NCBI RefSeq assembly: GCF_009937975.1
Contig: NZ_AP018441.1
Coordinates: 3,906,001-3,970,000, forward strand
Reading direction: 5' to 3'
DNA length: 64,000 nucleotides
Source of the DNA: Undibacterium sp. YM2
GTDB lineage: Bacteria; Pseudomonadota; Gammaproteobacteria; Burkholderiales; Burkholderiaceae_D
Shown here: piece after piece, positions 24,678 to 34,296 of the stretch
How the letters are laid out: each line of letters starts with the position of its first letter
How positions within the stretch are numbered: position 1 is the stretch's first letter
Notes under the pieces: generated by a model
The model's input: only the letters and a program-made list of their open reading frames with translations
Database searches by the model: none
Told to the model about the DNA's origin: nothing
Position numbers and translations under genes: made by a program

Positions 24678-26198
24678 ATGGCTGTCAATGACGATGAAAC
24701 CTATTTGCTGAACCAGCAGGTATCCTTTATCCAGCATTTTTTACCAGGCCTGGATGCTGGCGGTTATCAGTTAAAGGTAAGGCAAAACATACTCGACAAT
24801 GCAGGTAATGCTGTCAGCGGCGCAGACTATAGCAATAGCTATACCTTTGCGGTAACGGCAGACCGCTTTGCGATTTCGCAGCCAGGCAATGTGATCAGCT
24901 CCGTCTTCCCCTCGGATAATGCCTCGGGTGAGTTCAGCAATGTCTTGCCACATGTGGTGTTTTCGCAAAAAACTTTCCCCTGGGTGCGTTACCCGACCAA
25001 TAAACTTCCGTATTCGCCGCCAGAGGCAGGCACAGATACCGATGCCGACGTGCCGACCTGGCTGTGGGTCATGCTGCTGGATGAAGATGATGTCGGCGCC
25101 TGTGCTGCTGAAAGTCTGAGCCTGAACCTGACTGCTGCAACCCGCAGTGTGGCCGACCTGTTCCCGCAGGCTGCCCTGCCGTCCGGCACGAACAGCAGCC
25201 TGGGTAGCAATTATTCCTATTTCAATGGGGCCACCAACATACTGGGACTGGAGCCTGGTGAGACATTGACCGATGCGATCCAGACCATTGATGTGCCGCT
25301 AAGCCTGTTCTGGAAGATCGCACCCAGTGTCGATGACTTGAAGCAGATGGCGCATGGTCGTGTAGTCAGCCTGATCAACCAGCCAACCACGACCAATACG
25401 CCAGACCCAGGTGAGCCTACCGGTTCATTCTCCGTCGCTTTTGGCAACCGCCTGCCTGCTACCGGCAAGAAGACTGTGGCCTTCCTGGTGTCACTCGAAG
25501 AATTGGAAAACTTTTTGCCCAGCACCAGCAGTGGTGGTGCACCGGCGGGCAACACTTACAATGGCAACTTGTCGCTGAGGTTGGCAGTACTCAGCAACTG
25601 GACTTTCTTCAGCACTGGTCAGCCAGCGACCTTTGTCCATCAGTTGCTGAGCCTGAATGATCGCGTCATTGATGACCCGAAAAAACAACCGCCACCAGCC
25701 GCCACCAATACCAATCTGCGCCTGCCCTATCAGGGCAGCAATGCGGTAGTGCGCGGCGCGCTGAATATGGGCTATGTGCCGCTCAATGAAACCCTGCGCA
25801 CTTCCGGCCAGACGGTGTCCTGGTATCGTGGCCCGCTGACACCTTATCAGGTCACGCAGTCATGGTTGCAGGTGCCAATAGCCTCGCCCGATGCTGCCAC
25901 CATCTTTGATCCGACCACGGGTTTGCTGGATACCTCTTATGCCGCCGCGTGGACCATAGGCCGCATGGTGGCCTTGCAGGATACTTCGTTTTCAACGGCC
26001 TATTACACCTGGAAGCGTGACCTGGAAATGCAGGTACAACAATCTGTCGAAGACCAGATGCTGGAACAAAGCCTGGGTGCTTCGCTGGACCTGGCACCGC
26101 AAGCGAAGCAAATGAAACTCATCGTCGGCGCACCGGCACCGCATGGTTCAAATTCGCTGCTAAAGCGCACCATCATGTCACTCAATCCTGAGAGTTAA
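24678..26198 (+). CDS. unknown 506-residue protein of the ten-gene locus
   Basis: The ATG at MAVNDDETYLLNQQVS is preferred; a GTG four codons upstream is possible. After a short N-terminal domain the segment FAISQPGNVISSVFPSDN, then FSNVLPHVVFSQKTFPW, looks conserved and strand-rich, followed by VPTWLWVMLLDEDDV and a long C-terminal region (FSVAFGNRLPATGKKTVAFL, VSLEELENFLP). No signal peptide or enzyme motif is seen. The stop is one base before the next start, so the two genes are coupled. It is probably a structural or assembly component of the same machine as its neighbours. Confidence 0.7.
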   Translation: MAVNDDETYLLNQQVSFIQHFLPGLDAGGYQLKVRQNILDNAGNAVSGADYSNSYTFAVTADRFAISQPGNVISSVFPSDNASGEFSNVLPHVVFSQKTFPWVRYPTNKLPYSPPEAGTDTDADVPTWLWVMLLDEDDVGACAAESLSLNLTAATRSVADLFPQAALPSGTNSSLGSNYSYFNGATNILGLEPGETLTDAIQTIDVPLSLFWKIAPSVDDLKQMAHGRVVSLINQPTTTNTPDPGEPTGSFSVAFGNRLPATGKKTVAFLVSLEELENFLPSTSSGGAPAGNTYNGNLSLRLAVLSNWTFFSTGQPATFVHQLLSLNDRVIDDPKKQPPPAATNTNLRLPYQGSNAVVRGALNMGYVPLNETLRTSGQTVSWYRGPLTPYQVTQSWLQVPIASPDAATIFDPTTGLLDTSYAAAWTIGRMVALQDTSFSTAYYTWKRDLEMQVQQSVEDQMLEQSLGASLDLAPQAKQMKLIVGAPAPHGSNSLLKRTIMSLNPES

Positions 26199-26199
26199 T

Positions 26200-27177
26200 A
26201 TGAAATCCGTCTATAAGCGCTCATCGCTGATCAGCAACCTGCAGACTGCGTATTCCAGTCCCGCCAATGTGCAGGCAAATCTGACCAATCCTGCCATGCC
26301 ACAAGTGCTGGTGGATTGGCTGGCCAACCTGGCACTGCTGCATGGCGTGCCCTTCAATTACCTGGTGCCAGATGAAAACATGCTGCCACCAGAATCCCTG
26401 CGCTTTTTCTATCTCGACAGTAACTGGATTTCTGCACTGACTGACGGTGCCATGAGCATAGGCCGCAACCTGACCACACAGGTTGATACGCCAGAGATGA
26501 ATCTGCAATCTGCTGTCTTGCCCGAGGTGACCAGCCAGGTCAAGGGAACGGCTTCACAAGTCAGGGCCAAGGCCTTTGGTACTACGGTAAAACTCAGCGA
26601 GAACAATCCCACAGTCATCAGCGGCTTTGTCCTGCGCTCTTCACTGGTACTCGATTACCCGAGTATGGGCGTAAATGTCTATCCTCTCGGTGGCACCCCC
26701 AAAGACCCAAGCCCTGTCATGTTGCAGATCCTGCGCCTTGAGCAACTGGGGCCACAATCAGACACCTTAATCTGTCTGGTTGCCGGTGATGCCTATCGCG
26801 TTGATATACATGAAGCACCACAGGCACTGCATTATGGTATCGATTGTTTCCAGAATGGCTGTACCGTCAGGGGCCTTGCCGCCACTGCGGTCAAAAACCT
26901 GTACACCTTCGGCAATGCAACTAAGACCGACGATGGCACGACGACGAATAGCGTCACCATGAGCCAGACGGTGACGCCGACTGACATCAGCTCATGTTTC
27001 CGCAGCATATCGCCGCGCGTGCTGGGCATGGACAGCTTGTCCAAACTCATCCTGCAAGCCAACCACTCTGTCGCACCGCCACCGGGCACCACAGCCCCCA
27101 GCAGCATCGATTCTGCCGAGATGGGCTTTGAGATGACCGAGGGTGTGGGCATGGTCAGTTTTTATAAATCAAATTAA
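26200..27177 (+). CDS. unknown 325-residue protein of the ten-gene locus
   Basis: The sequence has a helical N-terminal part (RSSLISNLQTAYSSPANVQ, VDWLANLALLHGVPFNYLVP) with the notable motif LPPESLRFFYLDSNWISALT. A strand-rich part follows (VISGFVLRSSLVLDYPSMGV, ILRLEQLGPQSDTLICLVAG). It lacks a signal peptide and any catalytic motif I know. Tight coupling to the previous gene (one-base gap) and a 21-base gap to the 1451-residue gene support a shared operon. Confidence 0.7.
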   Translation: MKSVYKRSSLISNLQTAYSSPANVQANLTNPAMPQVLVDWLANLALLHGVPFNYLVPDENMLPPESLRFFYLDSNWISALTDGAMSIGRNLTTQVDTPEMNLQSAVLPEVTSQVKGTASQVRAKAFGTTVKLSENNPTVISGFVLRSSLVLDYPSMGVNVYPLGGTPKDPSPVMLQILRLEQLGPQSDTLICLVAGDAYRVDIHEAPQALHYGIDCFQNGCTVRGLAATAVKNLYTFGNATKTDDGTTTNSVTMSQTVTPTDISSCFRSISPRVLGMDSLSKLILQANHSVAPPPGTTAPSSIDSAEMGFEMTEGVGMVSFYKSN

Positions 27178-27198
27178 TTAAGCCAGCGACTGAAAATC

Positions 27199-30100
27199 AT
27201 GATGAACGCCATCGTTCCACTCAATATTGCCGCATTGCGCGTCAACAATAATGATGCCACCAATGTCGTTGGCGGCTTCCAGGGCAAGACGGCCAGTTTC
27301 AATTCCATGCCCTGGTATAACCCGAATGGCGGCACGCCACCGGCAGCGGCCAGTACCGGTGACAAGATTTATGCGCCGCTGGGCAGCACAGCCAGCGGCA
27401 ATCCGCTTAACAGCCCAGCCAACCCGCTCGGTGTGGGTGTGCATCTGCAATGGGAATTGCCTGATTATTTTCGCAAAGGCTCGCAACCTGCTGAAGGCGG
27501 CAACCTGGTTTTCCCGGCTGCGCCTAACCGCTGGCTGGTAACCCGCTTCCTGAGTTTTTATGATACGCAAACCCAGGCTTATGGCAACATCAGCAGCAAG
27601 AGCTGGGTGGTCGAGAGTGATTACCTGTCATCGACAGTGCAGGCCGATGCTTCCGGCATTATACGGCCTGTCATCTCTGTGCCTATCCCAGCCCAGCCTG
27701 GTTTCCAGCAACAGCCTTTCATGTACATGGGGCGGGTGGTGGATGCAGCAAGCTGGAACCCGGCGAATACACCAGCATCGAATTACCTGCCAAATTACAA
27801 GGCCACTGACGGAAGCTCACTGTACCTGACATCAATAGGTTTTGTCGGTGCCTATTTTGGTTCTTACTACCCTGAATGCTGTAGTGTGTTTGGCTTCTGG
27901 GATAATTTTTCTGACGTACCTTATCCCGGCTACAAGTCTTTGTATGAAGCCCTGAAGGCGAATGCGACGATACAGTTCCGCACAACTTACCAGGTCACAG
28001 GCTGGCTCAATGAGAGCATGTCTGATCCGCTGGCCAATATTGATGCCCATATTACCGACGACTATAACAAATATCTGACTGACTGCAATAACAATGATGT
28101 TGCCCCTGAACTGACGCCGAATGATTTTTTCCAGCAGATCACCAGCGGAAAAATGAAGTGGACCTTCAATATGGCCGACGTCAGCTATGAGCTCAATGAA
28201 AATCATACGATAGCTTCGCTCAACTACCCGGAAGAAACCCTGTCTGCCGGTACCAGCCAGGAAATCGTCTGGAACATGCTCAGCAATCCCGGCACGACTT
28301 ACTTTTTGCAGTCGAATAATGCGGGCAATGTTTCAGTCTGGGATACCCAGGTTGAGATTGCCGTCGGCAATTCAACCGAAGAAGCCGTGGCTGCCATGCT
28401 CAAGACCGACATGGGCCAGCAGACCAATGACCCGAATGTGCTGAGCAATTATGAATACCTGCTCGATGCCCTGCAACTGGGCTTGCTGGCAGATCTCGAA
28501 AAGACACCGAACAAACTCATTACGCTGGAAGAAGCACTGCACAGCAATGCCTTCTCTACTGACCCGGGCGGTTACCTGTGGATCATAGGTAGCCAGGAAG
28601 TCAATGGTGACACCCCTGTCAATCCCGATATCGAAGTCACCCTGCCGCTGGACCTGGCCGAACAACTGTATTTGCTGAACCAGGCGCAAAAAAATTACGA
28701 CATGGGCCGCGCTGCGCTCTCCACCATGCGCAAGCAATTGTTCATGGACTGGACGCATTATGTGAAGCTATACACGGGTGAAATCACTGACCCGAATATC
28801 AGCATCAGCAACATGACGAATTTCATCAACACTGCCAGCGGTGGTGAATTGAATGCTGTCATCGCCAAGGGCACGGCAGTTGGCATATTGTCGTATATCA
28901 CGAATGAAGAATCAGGTGCAGTCACCGGCATCAGCCAGCCTGTCAGCGGGGTATCGATTTCCAGCCTGGCCTACAAGGTCTGGGACAATTATCAGGTAGT
29001 GCAAAATGCCCTGGCGGCTTACCCGGCATGGCAAGTGCAGTGCACGAAGAGTGATGCTTTCTATCTGCCGAATGAGCCTCTGGTACTGATGCAGGGCGAC
29101 ATGATGGAGCCTGCGCGCAGGAATGGCAAAAATCCACTGACCTTTGTGCGCCTGAGCCAGGAAATACTGGACCAGCTCAATATCAGCTATAACGGCAATG
29201 AGCTCCGGATAATGGCCAGCAGCACAGGCATAGTTCCTGCCATCAACAGCAATATACCCATGGGCAACGATGTCAGCGCTCTGCTCGGCGAAGCCTGCCT
29301 GATCACGCCCATGCTGGCAACGGCAGTGGCATCCGGCCTCGCTGCAATAGGCGGGGCAAATAATCCGGCAGTCACTTCACTGTCCGCATTTACTACCAGC
29401 CTGATGTATGCGCAAGGTGGCTTGAGCCCGCTTGATATTGCACCGAATGCCGGTGGCGTACCGGCATCCACAGATACCAGTCTGTTTGCCACGGTGGCAA
29501 GCGACAATTACCAGGCTGCAGCCAATCCTGTCATCGCGATCAGCGCACCACAGTCGCTGAATATCACGTTCAGCAATGTTGCCGGCAATGGCTGGGCACC
29601 AAATACCATAGGCTGGAGCACCCAGGCTACGCCAGCCGGTTTCCCATCCAGCCAGGTCAACCCCTTCCTGCCGGTATTCATGGTCTGGAATGTCAGACTT
29701 AATCCCTTGCTGTGGGAAGCCAGGGACAACAATGGCAACGCGATTTATTCACCATCAAATCTCACTGACTTCTTTACCCTGGATACAGATGCGGTCGATT
29801 ATGTCTATAAGATGAATGGCAGCCAGGCTGTGAACTTCACCTCGCCTGACGCCATCACTTATGGCAACTCATCGACCATGAGTTCCAACTCCACCGGCGT
29901 GCTGGTGTACCAGATCAACTCTTATATAGCCAGCCACCCCGGTGACCCGGATAACCCTACCCTGCAAAGCATAGCCGATCTGTATGCCGACAAGAACTTC
30001 CTGGCGCAATCGATCAGCGGCTTCAATATCCAGCAGATATTGACTGCCGATGTCGCCCAGGTAGCCGTGCAAGACCTTACCAAGGGTAGCCGCGACAGCG

Positions 30101-31554
30101 TGACCACCGCTGTCGCCAACGCCGCCAAACAAAATGCCTGGGACAACTGGTATGACTTTGGCTTCAACAGCCAGCAACCCATCTCCACGGGCTTGCTGGC
30201 TCAGGGTAATTTTGGCCCCTTGCGTTCTGGTTTCCTGGAAATCATGAGCATAGAAATCGTCGATGCCTTCGGCCAGCGCATGGACCTGGCGACTGCAGCC
30301 AGCAATCCCGATGGTTCGCTGGAAGTAATTACCGCTTACTCCATGACGCCGCCCGCCGAAGATACAGCGAACCAGGGCAAGATCTATCTGCCACCAAGGT
30401 TACTGGCCTCCAGCCGCCTGTGGTTCCAGTGGCTGTCAGCCTCGTATGACACCAGCATCGCCGGTATCACCGGGGATTTTGAAGAGATGAGCCATCACCC
30501 CGCCACCTCACCCGTGTGCGGCTGGATCATGCCGAACCACCTCGACAATAACCTGTTTTTCTACAATGCTGATGGCAGCCCGATAGGCACGTTTGGCATA
30601 GAACATCTGAGCACCAATCCTGCGCTGGTCTATCGCACCCGTGCCGGTAATCTGGACAACCCCACCAGCAGCCTGGCCTATGACATAGGCGAGCCCGGTT
30701 CGCCCAAGGTGAATGCCAATCTGGCCAATTACATGTGGTACATCAATGGCCAGAACGCCAGCTACCTGCAAGACCTGATGAAGGTGATACTGGATTCTGC
30801 CGACTATATCAACCCGGCCAATTACGCCAGGGATGCGAATCTGTCGGTATTGCTGGGTAACCCCCTGGCCCTGGTCAGGGCCTCGGTCGGGCTGGAAACT
30901 GCTGGCAACCTGCTGCCAATTAGCCAGGCAAGCAGCGGTCCTGGCGCACCACTCCCACAAGACGTGAATAATAACCGTGTCAATTACACGGACCGCATGG
31001 CCTACAGCAGTGCCAACCTGCAAAATCTCAACTTCCCACTGCGGCTGGGCGACCTCGCCAATCTGGATGACGGGCTGGTTGGCTACCTGATGGATGGCAC
31101 TGGCGACAATCCCTACACCGGTGCCGTATTTTATGCACCTGCTGCCGATCCTGGCATGCAAGGTGGTATCCGGCCGCCGACTGAAACCACGGTGCAACTG
31201 ACCCTGAATGCAGCATCACGTCACCTGACCATGCTGGTTGATCCGCGTGCGGCAGTGCATGCCACGACAGGCGTGTTGCCTGTCAATGAACTGAGCATAC
31301 CACCTGACCAGTACTCGACTGCAATGAACAGCCTGCAAGTCAATTTCGTCACCAGACCGATGCTGAAAATGAGTCAGGGCCTGGTTGTACCCTTGCCTGC
31401 GGAGGCAGGCTATGCGTGGTCGTGGATCACGCCGGGCAGTACTACCGAGACAACACTGATCGCCAACGCCGCCAATGAAACCCCGGTCTATGGCTACTCA
31501 CCACAGACCCTGCAGGAGGGTTGGCTGGAACTCACCCCGGACAGTAATGAATGA
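27199..31554 (+). CDS. giant 1451-residue protein of the ten-gene locus
   Basis: This is the largest protein of the window. It starts MMNAIVPLNIAALRVNNND and soon shows GVGVHLQWELPDYFRKG and APNRWLVTRFLSF, which look like conserved family motifs though I cannot name the family. The rest is Asn/Ser/Ala-rich with scattered aromatic residues, one more hydrophilic helical stretch near residues 420-540, and no transmembrane segment or signal peptide. Size, composition and placement suggest a large structural or binding component. A toxin role cannot be excluded, but no toxin domain is recognisable. Confidence 0.75.
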   Translation: MMNAIVPLNIAALRVNNNDATNVVGGFQGKTASFNSMPWYNPNGGTPPAAASTGDKIYAPLGSTASGNPLNSPANPLGVGVHLQWELPDYFRKGSQPAEGGNLVFPAAPNRWLVTRFLSFYDTQTQAYGNISSKSWVVESDYLSSTVQADASGIIRPVISVPIPAQPGFQQQPFMYMGRVVDAASWNPANTPASNYLPNYKATDGSSLYLTSIGFVGAYFGSYYPECCSVFGFWDNFSDVPYPGYKSLYEALKANATIQFRTTYQVTGWLNESMSDPLANIDAHITDDYNKYLTDCNNNDVAPELTPNDFFQQITSGKMKWTFNMADVSYELNENHTIASLNYPEETLSAGTSQEIVWNMLSNPGTTYFLQSNNAGNVSVWDTQVEIAVGNSTEEAVAAMLKTDMGQQTNDPNVLSNYEYLLDALQLGLLADLEKTPNKLITLEEALHSNAFSTDPGGYLWIIGSQEVNGDTPVNPDIEVTLPLDLAEQLYLLNQAQKNYDMGRAALSTMRKQLFMDWTHYVKLYTGEITDPNISISNMTNFINTASGGELNAVIAKGTAVGILSYITNEESGAVTGISQPVSGVSISSLAYKVWDNYQVVQNALAAYPAWQVQCTKSDAFYLPNEPLVLMQGDMMEPARRNGKNPLTFVRLSQEILDQLNISYNGNELRIMASSTGIVPAINSNIPMGNDVSALLGEACLITPMLATAVASGLAAIGGANNPAVTSLSAFTTSLMYAQGGLSPLDIAPNAGGVPASTDTSLFATVASDNYQAAANPVIAISAPQSLNITFSNVAGNGWAPNTIGWSTQATPAGFPSSQVNPFLPVFMVWNVRLNPLLWEARDNNGNAIYSPSNLTDFFTLDTDAVDYVYKMNGSQAVNFTSPDAITYGNSSTMSSNSTGVLVYQINSYIASHPGDPDNPTLQSIADLYADKNFLAQSISGFNIQQILTADVAQVAVQDLTKGSRDSVTTAVANAAKQNAWDNWYDFGFNSQQPISTGLLAQGNFGPLRSGFLEIMSIEIVDAFGQRMDLATAASNPDGSLEVITAYSMTPPAEDTANQGKIYLPPRLLASSRLWFQWLSASYDTSIAGITGDFEEMSHHPATSPVCGWIMPNHLDNNLFFYNADGSPIGTFGIEHLSTNPALVYRTRAGNLDNPTSSLAYDIGEPGSPKVNANLANYMWYINGQNASYLQDLMKVILDSADYINPANYARDANLSVLLGNPLALVRASVGLETAGNLLPISQASSGPGAPLPQDVNNNRVNYTDRMAYSSANLQNLNFPLRLGDLANLDDGLVGYLMDGTGDNPYTGAVFYAPAADPGMQGGIRPPTETTVQLTLNAASRHLTMLVDPRAAVHATTGVLPVNELSIPPDQYSTAMNSLQVNFVTRPMLKMSQGLVVPLPAEAGYAWSWITPGSTTETTLIANAANETPVYGYSPQTLQEGWLELTPDSNE

Positions 31555-31636
31555 AGCATGCATACAAGCAGTGACAACCAAGCCAGCACGACTGAACATT
31601 TATTATTTTGATCAACCCTAACAGACAGAAAAAATT

Positions 31637-33193
31637 ATGAGCTCAGTAATAATGACCATGAACAACCCTGCGGTACCGGGCACGCCCGCTACCATTTATA
31701 CAGGGGTCACAGCCAGCCTGAATATCGTGCTCACCAATGACACCGGTGCTGATATCAATCTCACTAACGCCGCCAGCCTGGAAGTATTTATGCCACTGTA
31801 TTTCACGGCTGCACAACTGGAGCAGATGACAATCAGCAATATCACGCCTGCAGGCTGGACTTTCAGTTACAACAGTGCCGACATGTCTTTGCAACTGAAC
31901 TGGACTGGTGGCAATGCCCCCTGGTTTAGCAATGGCGCCATCACTTTCAGCATCAATAATGTGCTGACATCGAATCCCCCTACCGCTGACGTCGTGCAGA
32001 TCAACCTCAATGACATCAGCGGTACCAATGTCCCTAGCCAGGTATCGTCAGCGCTGGCGCTGGTTGCACAACCTGCGCCGGGCAACCTGAATCTGCAACA
32101 GGTGCTCAGCGTCGCACCAGAATTTGGTGGCGCGGTCTATGTGTCCGCCATCAGCAATCCACTGACCAACACCCTGTACCTGAACCTCAAGAATATCGGC
32201 AGCACACCTCTGTTCAATGGCAATAATATGTGGACAGGCTCACCCAAGGTATCGGTCAGTTTTGTGTATGGTACAACCAGCGGCTCGCTGGCGCCGGACG
32301 ACAAACAGCAAGCGACACAAACAGGCTCAGCCTGGGCTATCAGCGCCGGTATCTATGTAGATCAGACTGGTGGCTGGAGTGTGCAAAATCCTTCTGTTAC
32401 CGGCCAGGCAAATTCGCCAACCTGGACACTGACACCCAACAATACCAATAAACAGATCATAGGTACTGGTGACCAGTCAAATGTGACATTCTCTTTCGCC
32501 AATATCATTTCGATGACGCCGACTGGCCCTACGCAGATGTATGTGCAGTTTTCCGGTTTCATGGCAAACGATGGCACGCATTACAACGATACGGTGTTTG
32601 TCGTTCCTATCAGCAAGCAGATTCCACCCAATCCCGGCGCGATAGGCATCTACAGCCTGGCAGAAACTATCCCTGTTAACAGTTCAACTGAACAGGTCTC
32701 TATTCCGCTAACCTGGAGCATGTTTGGTGTTGGCAGTGTCAAGCTGAGCTTCTATATACCAGGCATGACCATACCCGAACAAAAGTATACCTACGGTACT
32801 ACGGCACATCCCGCACTCAATTATGACACTGAGCATCCACAGATCACTGGCATTACCAAGACCCAGACCCTGACTGTGTATTGCTGGGCTTACTCTGACA
32901 GCAACTGGCAAAACCTGTTGAACAAGATACAGTGCACGGTGCCACTGATCTTCCCGCCCGTCATCAACAGCTTCACAATACAAACGGCGACAATTGTGCC
33001 GCCAGCCAGTTATGCTTTCCAGCTGAACTGGAATATCGAGGGGCAAAACAGTTTTGAAATCGTTGCCGATGATGGTTCAGGTACCACGCGCCAATTACCG
33101 ATACCACAAACCGCGACGTCTTATATCGTCAACCCGACTTCACCACAAACCACCTATACACTGAATGTGTATGGCGATAACACAAATAACTGA
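31637..33193 (+). CDS. unknown 518-residue beta-sandwich-like protein of the ten-gene locus
   Basis: The protein consists of strand-rich segments resembling immunoglobulin-like domains: ASLNIVLTNDTGADINLTNA near the start, a middle region with VPISKQIPPNPGAIGIYSLA, and a C-terminal domain (INSFTIQTATIVPPASYAFQ, LNWNIEGQNSFEIVADD, TYTLNVYG). It has few charged residues and no signal peptide. Ig-like domains in such settings usually mediate binding or form stalks. It is followed after 12 bases by the first collar gene, so it may carry or connect to the collar-type tips (inference). Confidence 0.7.
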   Translation: MSSVIMTMNNPAVPGTPATIYTGVTASLNIVLTNDTGADINLTNAASLEVFMPLYFTAAQLEQMTISNITPAGWTFSYNSADMSLQLNWTGGNAPWFSNGAITFSINNVLTSNPPTADVVQINLNDISGTNVPSQVSSALALVAQPAPGNLNLQQVLSVAPEFGGAVYVSAISNPLTNTLYLNLKNIGSTPLFNGNNMWTGSPKVSVSFVYGTTSGSLAPDDKQQATQTGSAWAISAGIYVDQTGGWSVQNPSVTGQANSPTWTLTPNNTNKQIIGTGDQSNVTFSFANIISMTPTGPTQMYVQFSGFMANDGTHYNDTVFVVPISKQIPPNPGAIGIYSLAETIPVNSSTEQVSIPLTWSMFGVGSVKLSFYIPGMTIPEQKYTYGTTAHPALNYDTEHPQITGITKTQTLTVYCWAYSDSNWQNLLNKIQCTVPLIFPPVINSFTIQTATIVPPASYAFQLNWNIEGQNSFEIVADDGSGTTRQLPIPQTATSYIVNPTSPQTTYTLNVYGDNTNN

Positions 33194-33205
33194 CCGGAGT
33201 AACCC

Positions 33206-33676
33206 ATGCCAAATCCAAGCGCCACAGCGACGACTTCAGCCACTATACAGATGCCAGTTGGCACTGTTGTCAGTTTTGCAGGATCCGCAGCACCAAACGG
33301 TTGGTTAATATGCGACGGAACAGCTATTGCTCAATCCACCTATCCGACTTTGTATGCCCTGATCGGCGGCAATGTACCTGACCTGCGCAGCCGCTTTATC
33401 GTTGGTGTGGGTCAAGGTGGAGGACTGACCAATCGCTTGCTGAAAGACACCGGCGGCGAGGAGTATCACACACTCAACATCGATGAAATGCCCTTCCATA
33501 CCCATTCATATGGAGTCGGTGGTGGCAATGGCGGGGGAAATAACGGCACAGGTAATTCAGAAGGCTGGTCAACAACCAGTTCAGCATTTACCACCTGGAC
33601 AGGCAGTGCCGGCCACAATCTGGCACATAATAATATACCGCCGTTTTATGCGCTGACCTATATCATTAAATACTAG
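33206..33676 (+). CDS. phage tail-collar domain protein (microcystin-dependent protein type), copy 1
   Basis: The 156-residue protein shows the collar signature: MPVGTVVSFAGSAAPNGWLI, CDGTAIAQSTYPTLYALIGG, then VPDLRSRFIVG, a HTH cluster (PFHTHSYG), a Gly/Asn/Ser-rich variable stretch, and the typical end PPFYALTYIIKY. Collar domains are found in tail-fibre tips and in the bacterial MdpB-type proteins. GGAG precedes the start. It is a paralog of the following gene. A receptor- or surface-binding tip is the expected role from the phage family, with the actual partner unknown. Confidence 0.88.
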   Translation: MPNPSATATTSATIQMPVGTVVSFAGSAAPNGWLICDGTAIAQSTYPTLYALIGGNVPDLRSRFIVGVGQGGGLTNRLLKDTGGEEYHTLNIDEMPFHTHSYGVGGGNGGGNNGTGNSEGWSTTSSAFTTWTGSAGHNLAHNNIPPFYALTYIIKY

Positions 33677-33761
33677 GATTACAGGCTGAAGACATCTTTA
33701 TATGGATGCCAGTACAAGATTCGTCACTGGCATGATTCATTCCTTTTTTTGAGAATATTCC

Positions 33762-34256
33762 ATGAGCACATTAGCTAATGCAGTCCCTGCCCAATCTGCC
33801 GACACAGTAGCGATCAACCCTTTGCCTGTCGGTTCTATCATTGCCTTTGGCGGCAGCGATGCGCCTAACGGCTGGCTGCTTTGCGTCGGCCAGGCCATCA
33901 GCCAATCGACCTACCCCAACCTGTTCGCAGTCATCGGTGGCACCGTACCAGACTTGCGCAGCCGTTTTGTCATCGGTACAGGACAGGGGAATGGCCTGAG
34001 CAACTACCCACTCAAAAGTACGGGCGGAGTTGAAAATGTCACGCTCAATGTCAACCAGATTCCTAGCCATCAGCATTTCGGTTTTGGCGAGGCTTACGAC
34101 GATTGGCCACTTGGCTATCAGGGTAGCAATCAAAAAGGCAGCAAAGGTGGTATGGACAATGACAACCATTATTACGGCACGACCAGCACAGGCGGTAGCC
34201 AGGCACATGAAAACCGCCCGCCGTATTTTGCGCTGACTTACATCATCAAGTATTAA
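33762..34256 (+). CDS. phage tail-collar domain protein (microcystin-dependent protein type), copy 2
   Basis: The 164-residue protein repeats the layout of the gene before it: LPVGSIIAFGGSDAPNGWLL, QAISQSTYPNLFAVIGG, VPDLRSRFVIG, an HQH cluster, and the end PPYFALTYIIKY. The first 90 residues of the two copies are clearly similar, while the variable stretch before the C-terminal motif differs completely. This is what one expects of binding tips with different specificity. It is the last gene of the locus and is convergent with an NTF2-like gene. Confidence 0.88.
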   Translation: MSTLANAVPAQSADTVAINPLPVGSIIAFGGSDAPNGWLLCVGQAISQSTYPNLFAVIGGTVPDLRSRFVIGTGQGNGLSNYPLKSTGGVENVTLNVNQIPSHQHFGFGEAYDDWPLGYQGSNQKGSKGGMDNDNHYYGTTSTGGSQAHENRPPYFALTYIIKY

Positions 34257-34296
34257 AAGCAACCAAGCATAAGCAGGTTTGAACAGTTTGCAGGGC

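Noticed and set aside
18560..34256. Interpretation as an ordinary prophage
   Set aside because: No integrase, terminase, portal, capsid, tape-measure, lysis or repressor genes and no attachment-site duplication were seen. Collar domains alone do not make a prophage.
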